Positions 52,084 to 60,382 are shown, counted from the stretch's first letter. The stretch: DNA of 64,000 nucleotides from Patulibacter sp. SYSU D01012 (GCF_017916475.1 NZ_JAFMTB010000003.1:284009-348008); one strand, 5' to 3'. Translations and numbers: made by a program. The notes: a model not told the origin generated them from the letters alone.

Positions 52084-53190
52084 TCAGGCGGCGTCGGCCA
52101 CCGCGGTCGGACGGTCCGCGCCGGGCCGGTCGTCCGGGCCGTCCGCGTCGTCGCCGACGGTGCCGCCCAGCTCGCCGGCGGACGGGTCGACGGCCCGCAT
52201 CACGCGGCGCAGCACGTCGTCGGGCGTCATCCCGTCGGCGTGCGCCTCGTACGAGAGCACCAGGCGGTGGCGCAGCACGTCGGGCGCGAGGGCGCGCACG
52301 TCGCGCGTGGTCACGTAGTCGCGGCCGCGGAGCACGGCGAGCGCCTGCGCGGCCTGGACCATGCCGATCGGCCCGCGGGGGCTGGCGCCGACGTCGACGA
52401 CGCCGCGCAGGTCGTCCAGGCCGTAGCGCTCGGGGTGGCGCGTGGCGTCGGCGAGCTGCACGGCGAAGCGCACGACGCTCGGGTCGACGTGCGTGGCGCG
52501 CACCGTCTCGCGGTGCCGCAGCAGCCGCTCCGGCGTGATGAGCTGGCGCACCTGCCCGCCGCCGGCGACAGCCTGCTGCACGACGGTGGCCTCGTCCTCG
52601 ATCGACGGGTACTCCACGAGCACCTTCAGCAGGAAGCGGTCGACCTGCGCCTCGGGCAGCGGGTAGGTGCCCTCCGACTCGATCGGGTTCTGCGTCGCGA
52701 GGACCAGGAACGGGTCGGGCAGCGCGAACGTCTCGCCGCCCAGGGTGACCTGCCGCTCCTGCATGACCTCGAGCAGCGCGGACTGGACCTTCGCGGGCGC
52801 GCGGTTGATCTCGTCCGCGAGCAGCAGGTTGCCGAAGACGGGGCCCAGCTGGGTCTCGAACGTCCCGGTGTCGGGGCGCCAGATGCGCGTGCCGACCAGG
52901 TCGGCGGGCACCAGGTCGGGCGTGAACTGCACCCGGCGGAACTGGCCGCCGAGCACGGTGGAGAGCGTCTTGACGGTCAGCGTCTTCGCCAGCCCCGGGA
53001 CGCCCTCGAGCAGCACGTGTCCGCCGGTCAGCAGCGCGACGAGGACCCGCTCGAGCATGGCGTCCTGGCCGACGACGACCCGCTTGACCTCGTGCAGCAC
53101 GGCCTCGAGGTCGCGCGAGGCCGCCTCGATCGGGCGCTCGGCGGCGGGCGCCGCAGGGGTGGGGTCGGTCGGCGGCTGCGGGGTGCTCAT
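52084..53190 (-). CDS. MoxR family AAA+ ATPase
   Basis: A 368-residue MoxR ATPase. It has Walker A in GGHVLLEGVPGLAKTLTVKTLS (about 74-95), Walker B ADEINRAPAKVQSALLEVMQERQVTL, sensor 1 FLVLATQNPIESEGTYPLPEAQVDRF, and the C-terminal lid. It powers the co-encoded DUF58/VWA proteins. An acidic C-terminal tail (GDDADGPDDRPGADRP) is unusual. First gene of a three-gene operon read toward lower coordinates, with a Shine-Dalgarno-like CCGGAGA upstream. Confidence 0.92.
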   Translation of the reverse strand: MSTPQPPTDPTPAAPAAERPIEAASRDLEAVLHEVKRVVVGQDAMLERVLVALLTGGHVLLEGVPGLAKTLTVKTLSTVLGGQFRRVQFTPDLVPADLVGTRIWRPDTGTFETQLGPVFGNLLLADEINRAPAKVQSALLEVMQERQVTLGGETFALPDPFLVLATQNPIESEGTYPLPEAQVDRFLLKVLVEYPSIEDEATVVQQAVAGGGQVRQLITPERLLRHRETVRATHVDPSVVRFAVQLADATRHPERYGLDDLRGVVDVGASPRGPIGMVQAAQALAVLRGRDYVTTRDVRALAPDVLRHRLVLSYEAHADGMTPDDVLRRVMRAVDPSAGELGGTVGDDADGPDDRPGADRPTAVADAA

Positions 53191-53304
53191 GCGGGGCGGT
53201 CTCCGGCGGGGCGGTCGGACGTCACGACCTACGGTAGGCGGTCCTGGGTCACATCCCCATAAGTGGCCGTCGCCACACCCCGGGCGCGACGCCCCGGTGC
53301 CGGG

Positions 53305-53326
53305 GGCGGGGCCGGCGCCGGCCCCG
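53305..53326. terminator. 22-bp perfect palindrome after the SpoIIE-type gene
   Basis: GCGGGGCCGGC and its exact inverse occupy 53305-53326, just beyond the stop of the minus-strand phosphatase gene (53334) and about 115 bases before the MoxR start. Very stable hairpin without T-run; terminator by position. Confidence 0.45.
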
Positions 53327-53333
53327 CGCGCCG

Positions 53334-54839
53334 TCAGCGGGACGTCGCCCCGGACGCGGTCGGGGCGAGGACGACGATCGTCGCGTCGTCGTCGAGCGGC
53401 TCCTTGGCCGCGCTCAGGACCGCCTCCTCCACCGCGTTCACGGTGCTCGCCGCCGTGGCGTTCGCCGCCGTGCGGGCCGCCGCGATGATCCCGTCCGTGC
53501 CGAACGGCGTGCCGTCGGAGCGGACCCGACCCGAGATGCCGTCGGAGTACAGGATCACCCGGTCGTCCGCCGCCAGCCGCCGCGACCCAGTCGGGGGGAC
53601 CGACGCGTCCTCGCTGTCGCCGATCGGCGGCCCCACGGGCTCGTGCAGCAGCTCGACGCGACCGTCGGCCGTGATCAGGATCGGCGGGACGTGGCCGTGG
53701 TTGATCCAGGTGAACGTCGCGGAGGCGGCGTGCCACCGGGCGAGGATCGCCGTCGTGTGCGTCTGCGGCGCGCCGAGATCCGTGAGGGTGTCGTGCATCA
53801 GCCGCGAGCACTCCTGCAGGTCGCCCTCGTTGCGCCGGGCGGCCCGGAAGGCGCCCAGGGCGACGGCGGCGAGCCCCGCCGCCCGCGCGCCCGTCCCGGC
53901 GACGTCGGCGATCCCCAGCCAGGCGCCGTCCGGGTTCTCGGCGTAGTCGAACCAGTCGCCGCCCACCCGGTACGAGGGCAGGACGTTGCCGGCGACCCCG
54001 GCCCCGTTGATGCGCACGACGCGGGGCGGCAGCAGGTTCTGCTGGATCTCGGACGCCGGGGTGATGCGCTTGCGCCGCATCGCCATCTCGAAGACGTCGG
54101 TGTAGTGGCTGCCCAGCTGCAGGGCCGCCGCGCCCTGGCGGGCCAGGTCCTGCAGCGTCTCCTCGCGGGCCCCGAGGGCGATGAGCACGCCGATCGCGCG
54201 GCCCCGCAGGTACATCGGGACGACCGTGGCGTGCGGCATCCGGCTCTCGACGAGGTGCCGCAGGGACGCGATCGCGGAGCGTGGCAGCTCGGGGCCGACG
54301 CCGAGCGAGACCGGCAGCTCGTCCGGGAAGTCCGCCGCCCCGGCCAGCCGCAGCAGGCGGGACCCGTCGATGTCGACGAGGTACAGCGCGACGGTGGCGC
54401 CGCCGGACAGCCGCGTGGCCTCGGCGACGAGCTGCTCGCCGAGCAGGTACGGCGGGACCTTGTTCAGGACGTCGGCGACGTCGATGACCGCCGGGACGGT
54501 CGCCGCGAGCTCACCGGCCGGACGCAGCGCGTCGCGCTCGTTCGCCTCGGCGTCGTCGCGCGCCTGCTGCGCGGCGGCCGCGACGAGGTCGCTGCGCCGC
54601 GGGAAGTGCCGGTAGGCCGTCGCGCGCCCGACGTGCGCGACCTCGGCGATCCGCTCCATGCTCGCGTCCGGGTCCTCGCGCAGGACGGTCATCGCCGCCG
54701 ACACGAGGCGCGTGTAGTTGAGGGCCGCGTCGCTGCGCTGGCGGCGCGGGGCGGCACGCCGGTCGGCGTCCGCGATGGGGTCTCTCTCGTCGCTCGTCAC
54801 GGTGCGGGGGACGTCGCTCCGGGGCCGATGTGGGGGCAT
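53334..54839 (-). CDS. TetR-GAF-SpoIIE (PP2C) fusion phosphatase
   Basis: A 501-residue protein with three parts. Residues about 40-90 are a TetR-type HTH (YTRLVSAAMTVLREDPDASMERIAEVAHVGRATAYRHFPRRSDLV). Residues about 120-250 form a GAF-like sensor (LGEQLVAEATRLSGGATVALYLVDIDG...VVPMYLRGRAIGVLIALG). Residues about 260-495 are an RsbU/SpoIIE PP2C phosphatase with linker EIQQNLLPP and metal-binding aspartates in GGD295WFD298, D312-VAGTGARAAG, YSD433GI and DDD483-485. It could dephosphorylate an anti-sigma antagonist while binding DNA. ATG 54839 is chosen; GTG 54800 is an alternative. Divergent from a DUF2294 gene. Confidence 0.85.
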   Translation of the reverse strand: MPPHRPRSDVPRTVTSDERDPIADADRRAAPRRQRSDAALNYTRLVSAAMTVLREDPDASMERIAEVAHVGRATAYRHFPRRSDLVAAAAQQARDDAEANERDALRPAGELAATVPAVIDVADVLNKVPPYLLGEQLVAEATRLSGGATVALYLVDIDGSRLLRLAGAADFPDELPVSLGVGPELPRSAIASLRHLVESRMPHATVVPMYLRGRAIGVLIALGAREETLQDLARQGAAALQLGSHYTDVFEMAMRRKRITPASEIQQNLLPPRVVRINGAGVAGNVLPSYRVGGDWFDYAENPDGAWLGIADVAGTGARAAGLAAVALGAFRAARRNEGDLQECSRLMHDTLTDLGAPQTHTTAILARWHAASATFTWINHGHVPPILITADGRVELLHEPVGPPIGDSEDASVPPTGSRRLAADDRVILYSDGISGRVRSDGTPFGTDGIIAAARTAANATAASTVNAVEEAVLSAAKEPLDDDATIVVLAPTASGATSR

Positions 54840-55052
54840 ACCGAGACACGACGTCCCGGTACGGCGGGGATCCTATCCGTTTCGGCCGTCGACTGGACAG
54901 ACGAACGGCAGGGGGTAAAGTGAGACAGGCGTGTGCGCGAGTCGTGCGTCGTGCGAGACTGCGGTCTCAGTTCTGTCCTCGAGGATGACACGCTGCCCGC
55001 CCCCCTACCCGGGGGTCGGTCGGCCGACTCGTCCGATCCCGGATCCCTCGGC

Positions 55053-55439
55053 ATGTCCGCCCTCACCCCGCCCACACCGCCGCAGAGCCCGGCCGAGCGC
55101 AGCCCCCTCCAGGCGGTCGCGGACGCCACCGCGCGGCATTACAAGGAGTACTTCGGCCGCGGGCCGACGCGCTGCCGGGCGCACTTCGCGGGCAAGGACG
55201 CGATCGTCTGCGTGCTCGAGAGCACGATGAGCCTGGCCGAGCAGCACCTGGTGGCGCACGGCGACGCGGAGCGGATGCGCGACGGACGCCTGGCCGCGCA
55301 GCAGTCCGTGCAGGGGATCCTGCGGGCGACGGTCGAGGAGCTGTGCGGGCGCCCGATCCGGTACGCCGTCAGCGGCATCGACGTCCGGGCCGACGTCGTC
55401 ACCGAGCTCTTCGCGTTCCACGAGGACGCGGCGGACTAG
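55053..55439 (+). CDS. DUF2294 family protein
   Basis: A 128-residue soluble protein. After a Pro-rich leader it has HYKEYFGRGPTRCRAHFAGKDAIVCVLESTMSLAEQHLVAHGDAERMRDGRLAAQQSVQGILRATVEELCGRPIRY, the DUF2294 pattern (G-K/R-G-P near the start, a long helix, then the E-x-L-x-G-R turn). Function unknown. A TAAAGT -10-like box lies at 54916-54921, giving a leader of about 125 bases, unless a GTG at 54933 is used. Its stop shares CTAG with the convergent histidine kinase. Confidence 0.8.
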   Translation: MSALTPPTPPQSPAERSPLQAVADATARHYKEYFGRGPTRCRAHFAGKDAIVCVLESTMSLAEQHLVAHGDAERMRDGRLAAQQSVQGILRATVEELCGRPIRYAVSGIDVRADVVTELFAFHEDAAD

Positions 55440-56497
55440 GCCGCGGCGGGCAGGCGCACCGTCACGCGCAGCCCGCCCTCGGGCGGCGCGACGAGCGTCA
55501 GCGTCCCGCCGTGCGCGTCGGCGACGGCCCGCACGATCGACAGGCCCAGGCCGGACCCGCGGCCGTGCCGCCCGAGCCGCTCGAACGGCTCGACCAGGCG
55601 GTCGACGTCCCCCGGCGGCACCACCGGCCCCGAGTTGGCGACCGTCAGCACCGCCCACGCGTGCCCGCCGACGTGCTCCGCGGCCGTCTCGACGCGCACC
55701 CAGCCGCCGTCGGCGTTGTAGCGCACGGCGTTGTCGACCAGGTTCGCCGCCACGCGCCCCAGCAGCGCGGGGTCGCCGGCGGCCACCGCCTGCTCGCTGC
55801 GCGCGTGGACCGTGAGCGTCAGGCCGGGGCAGGCGGGCGCGGCCGCGACGGCGCGACGCGCGGCGGCCGTCAGGTCGACGGGCTCGCGGCGGTCCGGGCC
55901 CCGCTGGCTGCGGGCCAGGGTCAGCAGCGCCTCGAGCAGCGCCTCCAGCTCGTCCGTCCCGGCCAGCACCCGCTCCCCCATCGCCCGCAGCTCGGCCACC
56001 GTCGCGTCGGGGTCGGCGAGCGTCACGTCGACCTCGGTGCGGATGGCGGTCAGCGGGGTGCGCAGCTCGTGCGAGGCGTTGGCGACGAAGCGGCGCTGGG
56101 CGCCGAGGCTGGCCGCCAGGCGGTCGAGCATCGCGTCGAACGTGTCGGCGAGCTCGCGCACCTCGTCGTCCGGCCCGTCCAGCCGCAGCCGCTCGTCGAG
56201 CCGCTCCTCCGACACCCGCCGGGCCGCCGCGGTCACCGCGCCGATCGGCCGCAGGGCGCGGCCCGCCGCCAGCCACCCGAGCGCCACCGCCAGCAGCGTC
56301 GTCCCGACGAGCACGAGCAGCAGCTGCACGCCGACGCGGTGCTGAATCGGGTCGGCCAGCCGGGCGGGCAGGGTGCGCCGCAGGTGGCCGCCGAGCAGCT
56401 CGTACGCGACGACGAGCACGAGCAGCGTGGACGCCGCGAAGAGCCCGGCGTAGAGGGCGGTCAGCCGGCCGCGCAGCGGCAGCCGCAGGCGGCTCAC
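55436..56497 (-). CDS. Sensor histidine kinase (MprB/CssS-like)
   Basis: A 353-residue HK with two TM helices (about 12-33 and 57-78) separated by a short outside loop of about 22 residues, HAMP, HisKA with H143 in FVANASHELRTPLTAIRTEVDVT, and HATPase (NLVDNAVRYNADGG; RGSGLGLSIVRAVADAHGG). It autophosphorylates and passes phosphate to the regulator encoded just upstream, which starts 5 bases away on the same strand. The small sensor loop suggests sensing inside the membrane or through a partner protein. Confidence 0.92.
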   Translation of the reverse strand: MSRLRLPLRGRLTALYAGLFAASTLLVLVVAYELLGGHLRRTLPARLADPIQHRVGVQLLLVLVGTTLLAVALGWLAAGRALRPIGAVTAAARRVSEERLDERLRLDGPDDEVRELADTFDAMLDRLAASLGAQRRFVANASHELRTPLTAIRTEVDVTLADPDATVAELRAMGERVLAGTDELEALLEALLTLARSQRGPDRREPVDLTAAARRAVAAAPACPGLTLTVHARSEQAVAAGDPALLGRVAANLVDNAVRYNADGGWVRVETAAEHVGGHAWAVLTVANSGPVVPPGDVDRLVEPFERLGRHGRGSGLGLSIVRAVADAHGGTLTLVAPPEGGLRVTVRLPAAA

Positions 56498-56501
56498 GGC
56501 G

Positions 56502-57155
56502 TCACATCCGGTAGCCGGCGCCGCGCACGGTCTCGATCACCGCGGGCTCGCCGAGCTTGCGCCGCAGGGTCACCAGGACCATCCGGACGGTGTTCGTGAA
56601 CGGGTCGACGTTCTCGTCCCACACCCGCTCGAGCAGCGTCTCGGCGGTCACGACCTGTCCGTCGGCGGCCAGCAGCTCCTGCAAGACGCCGAACTCCTTC
56701 GGCGACAGGTCGAGCGGCCGGCCGGCGCGGGTGGCGACGTGGCGGCCCGGGTCCAGGACCACGTCGCCGCGCTCCAGGACGCTCGGGCGCGGACGGCCGG
56801 AGCGGCGGCCGAGGGCGTCGACGCGCGCGGACAGCTCGGCGAAGCGGAACGGCTTGGTCAGGTAGTCGTCCGCGCCGATCGCCAGCCCCTCGACCATCTC
56901 GTCGAGCGTCGCGGCGGCGGTCAGCATCAGGATCTTCGTCTCGGGGCGCTCCTCGTGCAGGGAGCGGCAGACGTCGTCGCCGTGGACGAGCGGCAGGTCG
57001 CGGTCGAGCACGACGACGTCGTAGGGGTGCACGCGGGCCTTCGCGAGCGCCGCCTCGCCGTCGGCGGCCACGTCGACGGCGATCCCGCCGCGGCGCAGCC
57101 CGCGCGCGACGGCGTCCGCCACGCGCTCGTGGTCCTCGGCCACCAGGACGCGCAC
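56502..57155 (-). CDS. OmpR/PhoB family response regulator
   Basis: A 217-residue regulator. The receiver domain has acidic E8/D9, phospho-acceptor D51 in VVVLDRDLPLVHG, and K102 in DDYLTKPF. The C-terminal winged helix is LDLSPKEFGVLQELLAADGQVVTAETLLERVWDENVDPFTNTVRMVLVTLRRKLGEPAVIETVRGAGYRM. It is the partner of the downstream kinase. The GTG at 57155 lies 2 bases after the stop of the small upstream gene, so translation is coupled. Confidence 0.93.
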   Translation of the reverse strand: MRVLVAEDHERVADAVARGLRRGGIAVDVAADGEAALAKARVHPYDVVVLDRDLPLVHGDDVCRSLHEERPETKILMLTAAATLDEMVEGLAIGADDYLTKPFRFAELSARVDALGRRSGRPRPSVLERGDVVLDPGRHVATRAGRPLDLSPKEFGVLQELLAADGQVVTAETLLERVWDENVDPFTNTVRMVLVTLRRKLGEPAVIETVRGAGYRM

Positions 57156-57157
57156 GG

Positions 57158-57382
57158 TCAGACCTCGGGCTTCGGTCGCGGGGCGCGGCGCTCGGGCGGG
57201 CAGTCGACGAGCTGGTGCGGAACGGCCTGCACGCGCCGCTCGGCCGCCGCCGCGGCCGCGGCGCCCTCGAGCCGGGGCTCCATGCCGGTCAGCCCCAGCA
57301 CGCCGGCGGCGAGCAGCGCCACGCCGGTGGTGCCGGTGACGACGATCGGGAGGGCCGCGCGCGGGGAGGACATGGCCCCCAC
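57158..57382 (-). CDS. Small single-helix membrane protein upstream of the two-component genes
   Basis: A 74-residue protein. One TM helix (PIVVTGTTGVALLAAGVLGLTG) is followed by an Ala-rich stretch (GAAAAAAAERR) and a Pro/Arg-rich tail. No family recognised. It heads the regulator-kinase operon with 2-base spacing and could modulate the short-loop kinase (inference). ATG 57382 or 57373. Confidence 0.6.
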   Translation of the reverse strand: MGAMSSPRAALPIVVTGTTGVALLAAGVLGLTGMEPRLEGAAAAAAAERRVQAVPHQLVDCPPERRAPRPKPEV

Positions 57383-57441
57383 CAGCCAAGCGGAGCGCCC
57401 TGAGGACGGGCTAAACGGCGCCTGGGAGCGGGCGGGGACGC

Positions 57442-58398
57442 TCAGACCAGGCGGCCCGTCAGCCGCAGCGACAGGCCGGCCCCGAGGACGAGCAGCACGA
57501 GCGCCAGGCCGGCGCCGGCCGACGTCAGCTCCTGCTCCCCCGGCTCGGTCGAGAGCTTGGAGCCGAGCTGCTGGTAGACGGCGCGCAGCGCCTCGGCGGT
57601 CGGCGCGTCGGCGTACTCGCCGCCGGACGCCTCGGCGATCTGGCGCAGCGCGTCGCGGTCGGGCGGCACGCGCTCGGTGCGCAGCGTGCCGTCGGGGCGG
57701 CGCGAGGTCAGCGTGCCCCCGTCCGTGCCGAGCGCGACGGTGAAGATGCGGACGTTCGCCCGGCCCGCCTGCCGCGCGACCTCGACGGGGTCCTGCCCGC
57801 GCACCGTCTCGCCGTCCGAGAGCAGGACGATGGCGGACGGCACGTCGTCCCGGGCGCCGCCGGCGGGGCGCAGGATGCGCAGCGCGGCCGCGAGCGCGTC
57901 GCCGGCGGCGGTGCTGCCCAGGCCGGTCAGCGCGTCCGTGGCGCGCCGCACCCGGTCGCGGTCGGTGGTGGGGGAGGCGAGCAGCCGCACCCGGTGGTTG
58001 AAGCCGATGGCCCCCACCCGGATCTGGCGGGGGACGTCGGCGAGGAACTCGCCGGCGGCGCGCTTGGCCGCGTCCATCCGCGTCGGCTGGACGTCGTCGG
58101 CGCGCATCGATCCCGAGCGGTCCGTCACGAGCATCACCGACGCCTGCTCCACCGGCACCGCCACGCTGCGCTGCGGGCGGGCGATCGCCACCACGAGCGC
58201 GACCGCGGCGAGCGCGTAGAGCGCCGGGCCGACGTGCCGCCGCCAGCCGGCGTGGCGGGGCGCCACGGCCGGCATGAGCGCCGGGGTGGCGAACGCCTCG
58301 CGGCCCGACCGGCCCCGCCGCTCGTGCCAGGCGTACAGCCCGGCGGCGGCGAGGACGGCGACGACGGCGATCAGGAGCAGCGGCGCGGCGAAGCTCAC
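57442..58398 (-). CDS. VWA-domain membrane protein, second paralogue
   Basis: A 318-residue protein of exactly the same length and plan as the one at 50215. It has an N-terminal helix (FAAPLLLIAVVAVLAAAGLYAW), a second helix (LYALAAVALVVAIARPQ), a MIDAS-containing VWA domain (VTDRSGSMRADDVQPTRMDAAKRAA; IVLLSDGETVRGQDPVEVARQAG), and a C-terminal helix. Here the operon partner is the HtrA protease, whose stop it overlaps (GTGA), with no MoxR nearby. It probably presents or recruits clients for the protease at the membrane surface (inference). Confidence 0.88.
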   Translation of the reverse strand: MSFAAPLLLIAVVAVLAAAGLYAWHERRGRSGREAFATPALMPAVAPRHAGWRRHVGPALYALAAVALVVAIARPQRSVAVPVEQASVMLVTDRSGSMRADDVQPTRMDAAKRAAGEFLADVPRQIRVGAIGFNHRVRLLASPTTDRDRVRRATDALTGLGSTAAGDALAAALRILRPAGGARDDVPSAIVLLSDGETVRGQDPVEVARQAGRANVRIFTVALGTDGGTLTSRRPDGTLRTERVPPDRDALRQIAEASGGEYADAPTAEALRAVYQQLGSKLSTEPGEQELTSAGAGLALVLLVLGAGLSLRLTGRLV

Positions 58399-59744
58399 GG
58401 GACGCTGGGCGCGCTCGGATCGCTCGGGTCGTTCGGCGACTTCGGGATCGTCAGCGTCCCGCCGCCGCCGCCGCCACCGCCACCGCCACCGCCACCACCG
58501 GAGCCCGAGCCGGCGCTCGCCGTCGTGGCGGGCCGGTCGCCGAGCGTCACGTCCACGTCGACGCTCTTCCCGTCCCGCTGGACCTTCAGCGTGATCCGGT
58601 CGCCGGGCTGGTGGTCGTTGATGATGCGCGTGACGTCGTCGGCGCGCTCGACGTCCTGGCCGTCGATCCCGACGATCACGTCGCCGTCGGGCCGGGCGGC
58701 GGTGGTGCCCGTCGTCGTCGCGGGGCGCAGGCCGGAGCGCGACGCGGGACCGCCCGGCGTGACGGCGCCCACGACGGCGCCCTTCACGCCCGGCAGGTCG
58801 CCCATCTGCACGCCCAGGTACGCGTGGCGCACCTTGCGGCCCTTCATGAGCTGCGGCACCACGGTCTTCACCGTGTTCGAGGGCACCGCGAAGCCGATGC
58901 CGACGTTGCCGCCGCCCCCGCCCGTCGTGGCGATCTGCGAGTTGACCCCGACGACGCGGCCCTTCACGTCGAGCAGCGGCCCGCCCGAGTTGCCGGGGTT
59001 GATCGGCGCGTCCGTTTGCAGGACCTTGTCGATCGAGAAGTTGTTCTGGGCGCTGATCTGGCGGCCGACGCCCGAGATGATGCCGGTGGTCGCCGTCTGG
59101 TCCAGCCCGAGCGGGTAGCCGATGGCCAGCACCTGGTCGCCCGTCTGCACCTTGTCCGAGTCGGCGAGCTTCAACGGCACGAGCCGGTGCACCTTCGCCG
59201 GGTCGACCTTCAGCACCGCGAGGTCCGTCGAGACGTCGGTCTCGATCAGGCGGGCGTCCAGGTCCTGGCCGCGGTCGCCGAAGCGCACCTTGACCGAGCT
59301 GCCGCCGCCCGAGACGACGTGGTTGTTCGTGACGATCGTGCCCTGGCTGTCGTACACCCAGCCGGTGCCGTTGCCGGAGTCCGTCGAGACGCGCACGACG
59401 CCGTCGTGGGTCGCCTCGTAGGCGGCCTTGACCGCCGACGCGCCGCTGCCCTGGCCCTGCACGACGGTGCGCTCGACGGAGTTCGTGCCGACGACCTGCG
59501 TGCCGATCAGCACGCCGAGGACGAGCAGCAGCACGGCGCCGAGCACCATGACGGGGGTGCCCAGGCGCCGGCGGGCGCGCGTCCACAGCGACGGGCCGTC
59601 CGGCTCCTGCCGCGGGCGGGGCACGTGCTCGCGCGTGGGCTCGGACTCCTCCCCGTCGGCGTCGGGACGCCCGCCGTGCAGCCAGGCGTGGTGGTCGTCC
59701 TCGTCGGGACCGTCGGACCAGAGGGAGCGGGGATCGGAAGGCAT
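58395..59744 (-). CDS. HtrA/PepD-like membrane serine protease with PDZ domain
   Basis: A 449-residue protein. An acidic, disordered cytoplasmic N-terminus (about 1-50) leads to one TM helix (PVMVLGAVLLLVLGVLIGTQVV, about 64-85). The trypsin-like domain has the triad H142 (VTNNHVV), D174 (STDLAVLKV) and S253 (NPGNSGGPL). A PDZ domain spans about 315-415, and the tail has a 14-glycine run. It degrades misfolded proteins outside the membrane, like mycobacterial PepD. ATG 59744 gives the usual short cytoplasmic leader; a start at 59807 is possible. Confidence 0.92.
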   Translation of the reverse strand: MPSDPRSLWSDGPDEDDHHAWLHGGRPDADGEESEPTREHVPRPRQEPDGPSLWTRARRRLGTPVMVLGAVLLLVLGVLIGTQVVGTNSVERTVVQGQGSGASAVKAAYEATHDGVVRVSTDSGNGTGWVYDSQGTIVTNNHVVSGGGSSVKVRFGDRGQDLDARLIETDVSTDLAVLKVDPAKVHRLVPLKLADSDKVQTGDQVLAIGYPLGLDQTATTGIISGVGRQISAQNNFSIDKVLQTDAPINPGNSGGPLLDVKGRVVGVNSQIATTGGGGGNVGIGFAVPSNTVKTVVPQLMKGRKVRHAYLGVQMGDLPGVKGAVVGAVTPGGPASRSGLRPATTTGTTAARPDGDVIVGIDGQDVERADDVTRIINDHQPGDRITLKVQRDGKSVDVDVTLGDRPATTASAGSGSGGGGGGGGGGGGGGTLTIPKSPNDPSDPSAPSVP

Positions 59745-59906
59745 GGGCGCTCGGGGCTCGGAAGGGGTGCACCGACCGGGTACCCGTGGCCGGTGCTCGG
59801 CAGACACGATGGCGCAGGACGCGTCAGGGCGGCGTAAGAAGCCGCGGAGGCCGTCCGATCCGGTCGTCGCGCGGGGCGCCGGCGGCCGGCGGCGTCGCCG
59901 GGCGGC

Positions 59907-60332
59907 TCAGACCACGAGGACGGCGAGGGCGGCGCCGACGAGCGCCCACAGCACCGCGGGCACCGCGACCATGCCGCCGAAGGCGGGGACGAGCGAGAAC
60001 GTCAGCACGCGGGCGCCCGGGGCCCGCAGCAGGTGCCCGGCGGCGACGGCCGCGGCGGCGCCGATCGCGGCCGCGGGACCGATCGCCCGCCACGTGGCGT
60101 CGGCGTCCGCCGGCCCCAGCGTCAGCGCGACGCCGGCGACGGCGCCGACCACGGCCAGCGCGACCGCGGCGGAGGGCCGCACGCGGCGGGCGACGCCGTC
60201 CGCCGCCACGAACAGGACGACCGCGGCGAGCAGGGCCGGCAGGGGGCGCACGGCGGCGGCGAGCGCGAGCAGCGGCAGCACGACCGAGACCCAGGAGCGG
60301 TCGCCGGGCAGCGCGTCCTTCAGCGGGAACAC
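59907..60332 (-). CDS. Polytopic membrane protein, function unknown
   Basis: A 141-residue protein, almost entirely hydrophobic with about four to five helices (SWVSVVLPLLALAAAVRP; LPALLAAVVLFVAADGVA; AAVALAVVGAVAGVALTLG; two at the C-terminus). No family recognised. The GTG at 60332 fits a -10 TACCCT 6 bases upstream, which argues for a real, separately transcribed gene. Confidence 0.65.
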   Translation of the reverse strand: MFPLKDALPGDRSWVSVVLPLLALAAAVRPLPALLAAVVLFVAADGVARRVRPSAAVALAVVGAVAGVALTLGPADADATWRAIGPAAAIGAAAAVAAGHLLRAPGARVLTFSLVPAFGGMVAVPAVLWALVGAALAVLVV

Positions 60333-60338
60333 GGGCGC

Positions 60339-60344
60339 AGGGTA
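60339..60344 (-). promoter_or_regulatory. -10 element (TACCCT), leaderless membrane-protein gene
   Basis: TACCCT on the minus strand ends 6 bases before the GTG at 60332. Confidence 0.5.
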
Positions 60345-60382
60345 CCGGGCGCCGCGGGCGGGACCGGGCGCGGCGCGGCGGG

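Noticed and set aside
54933-55052. Longer N-terminus for the DUF2294 protein
   Set aside because: The additional 40 residues (from GTG 54933) are not part of the family pattern, and the candidate -10 lies 11 bases before that GTG, outside the 6-8 base window seen elsewhere; kept only as an alternative.
58440-58510. CCG-rich microsatellite-like tract
   Set aside because: It is the poly-glycine linker of the HtrA protein, in frame and explained by coding.
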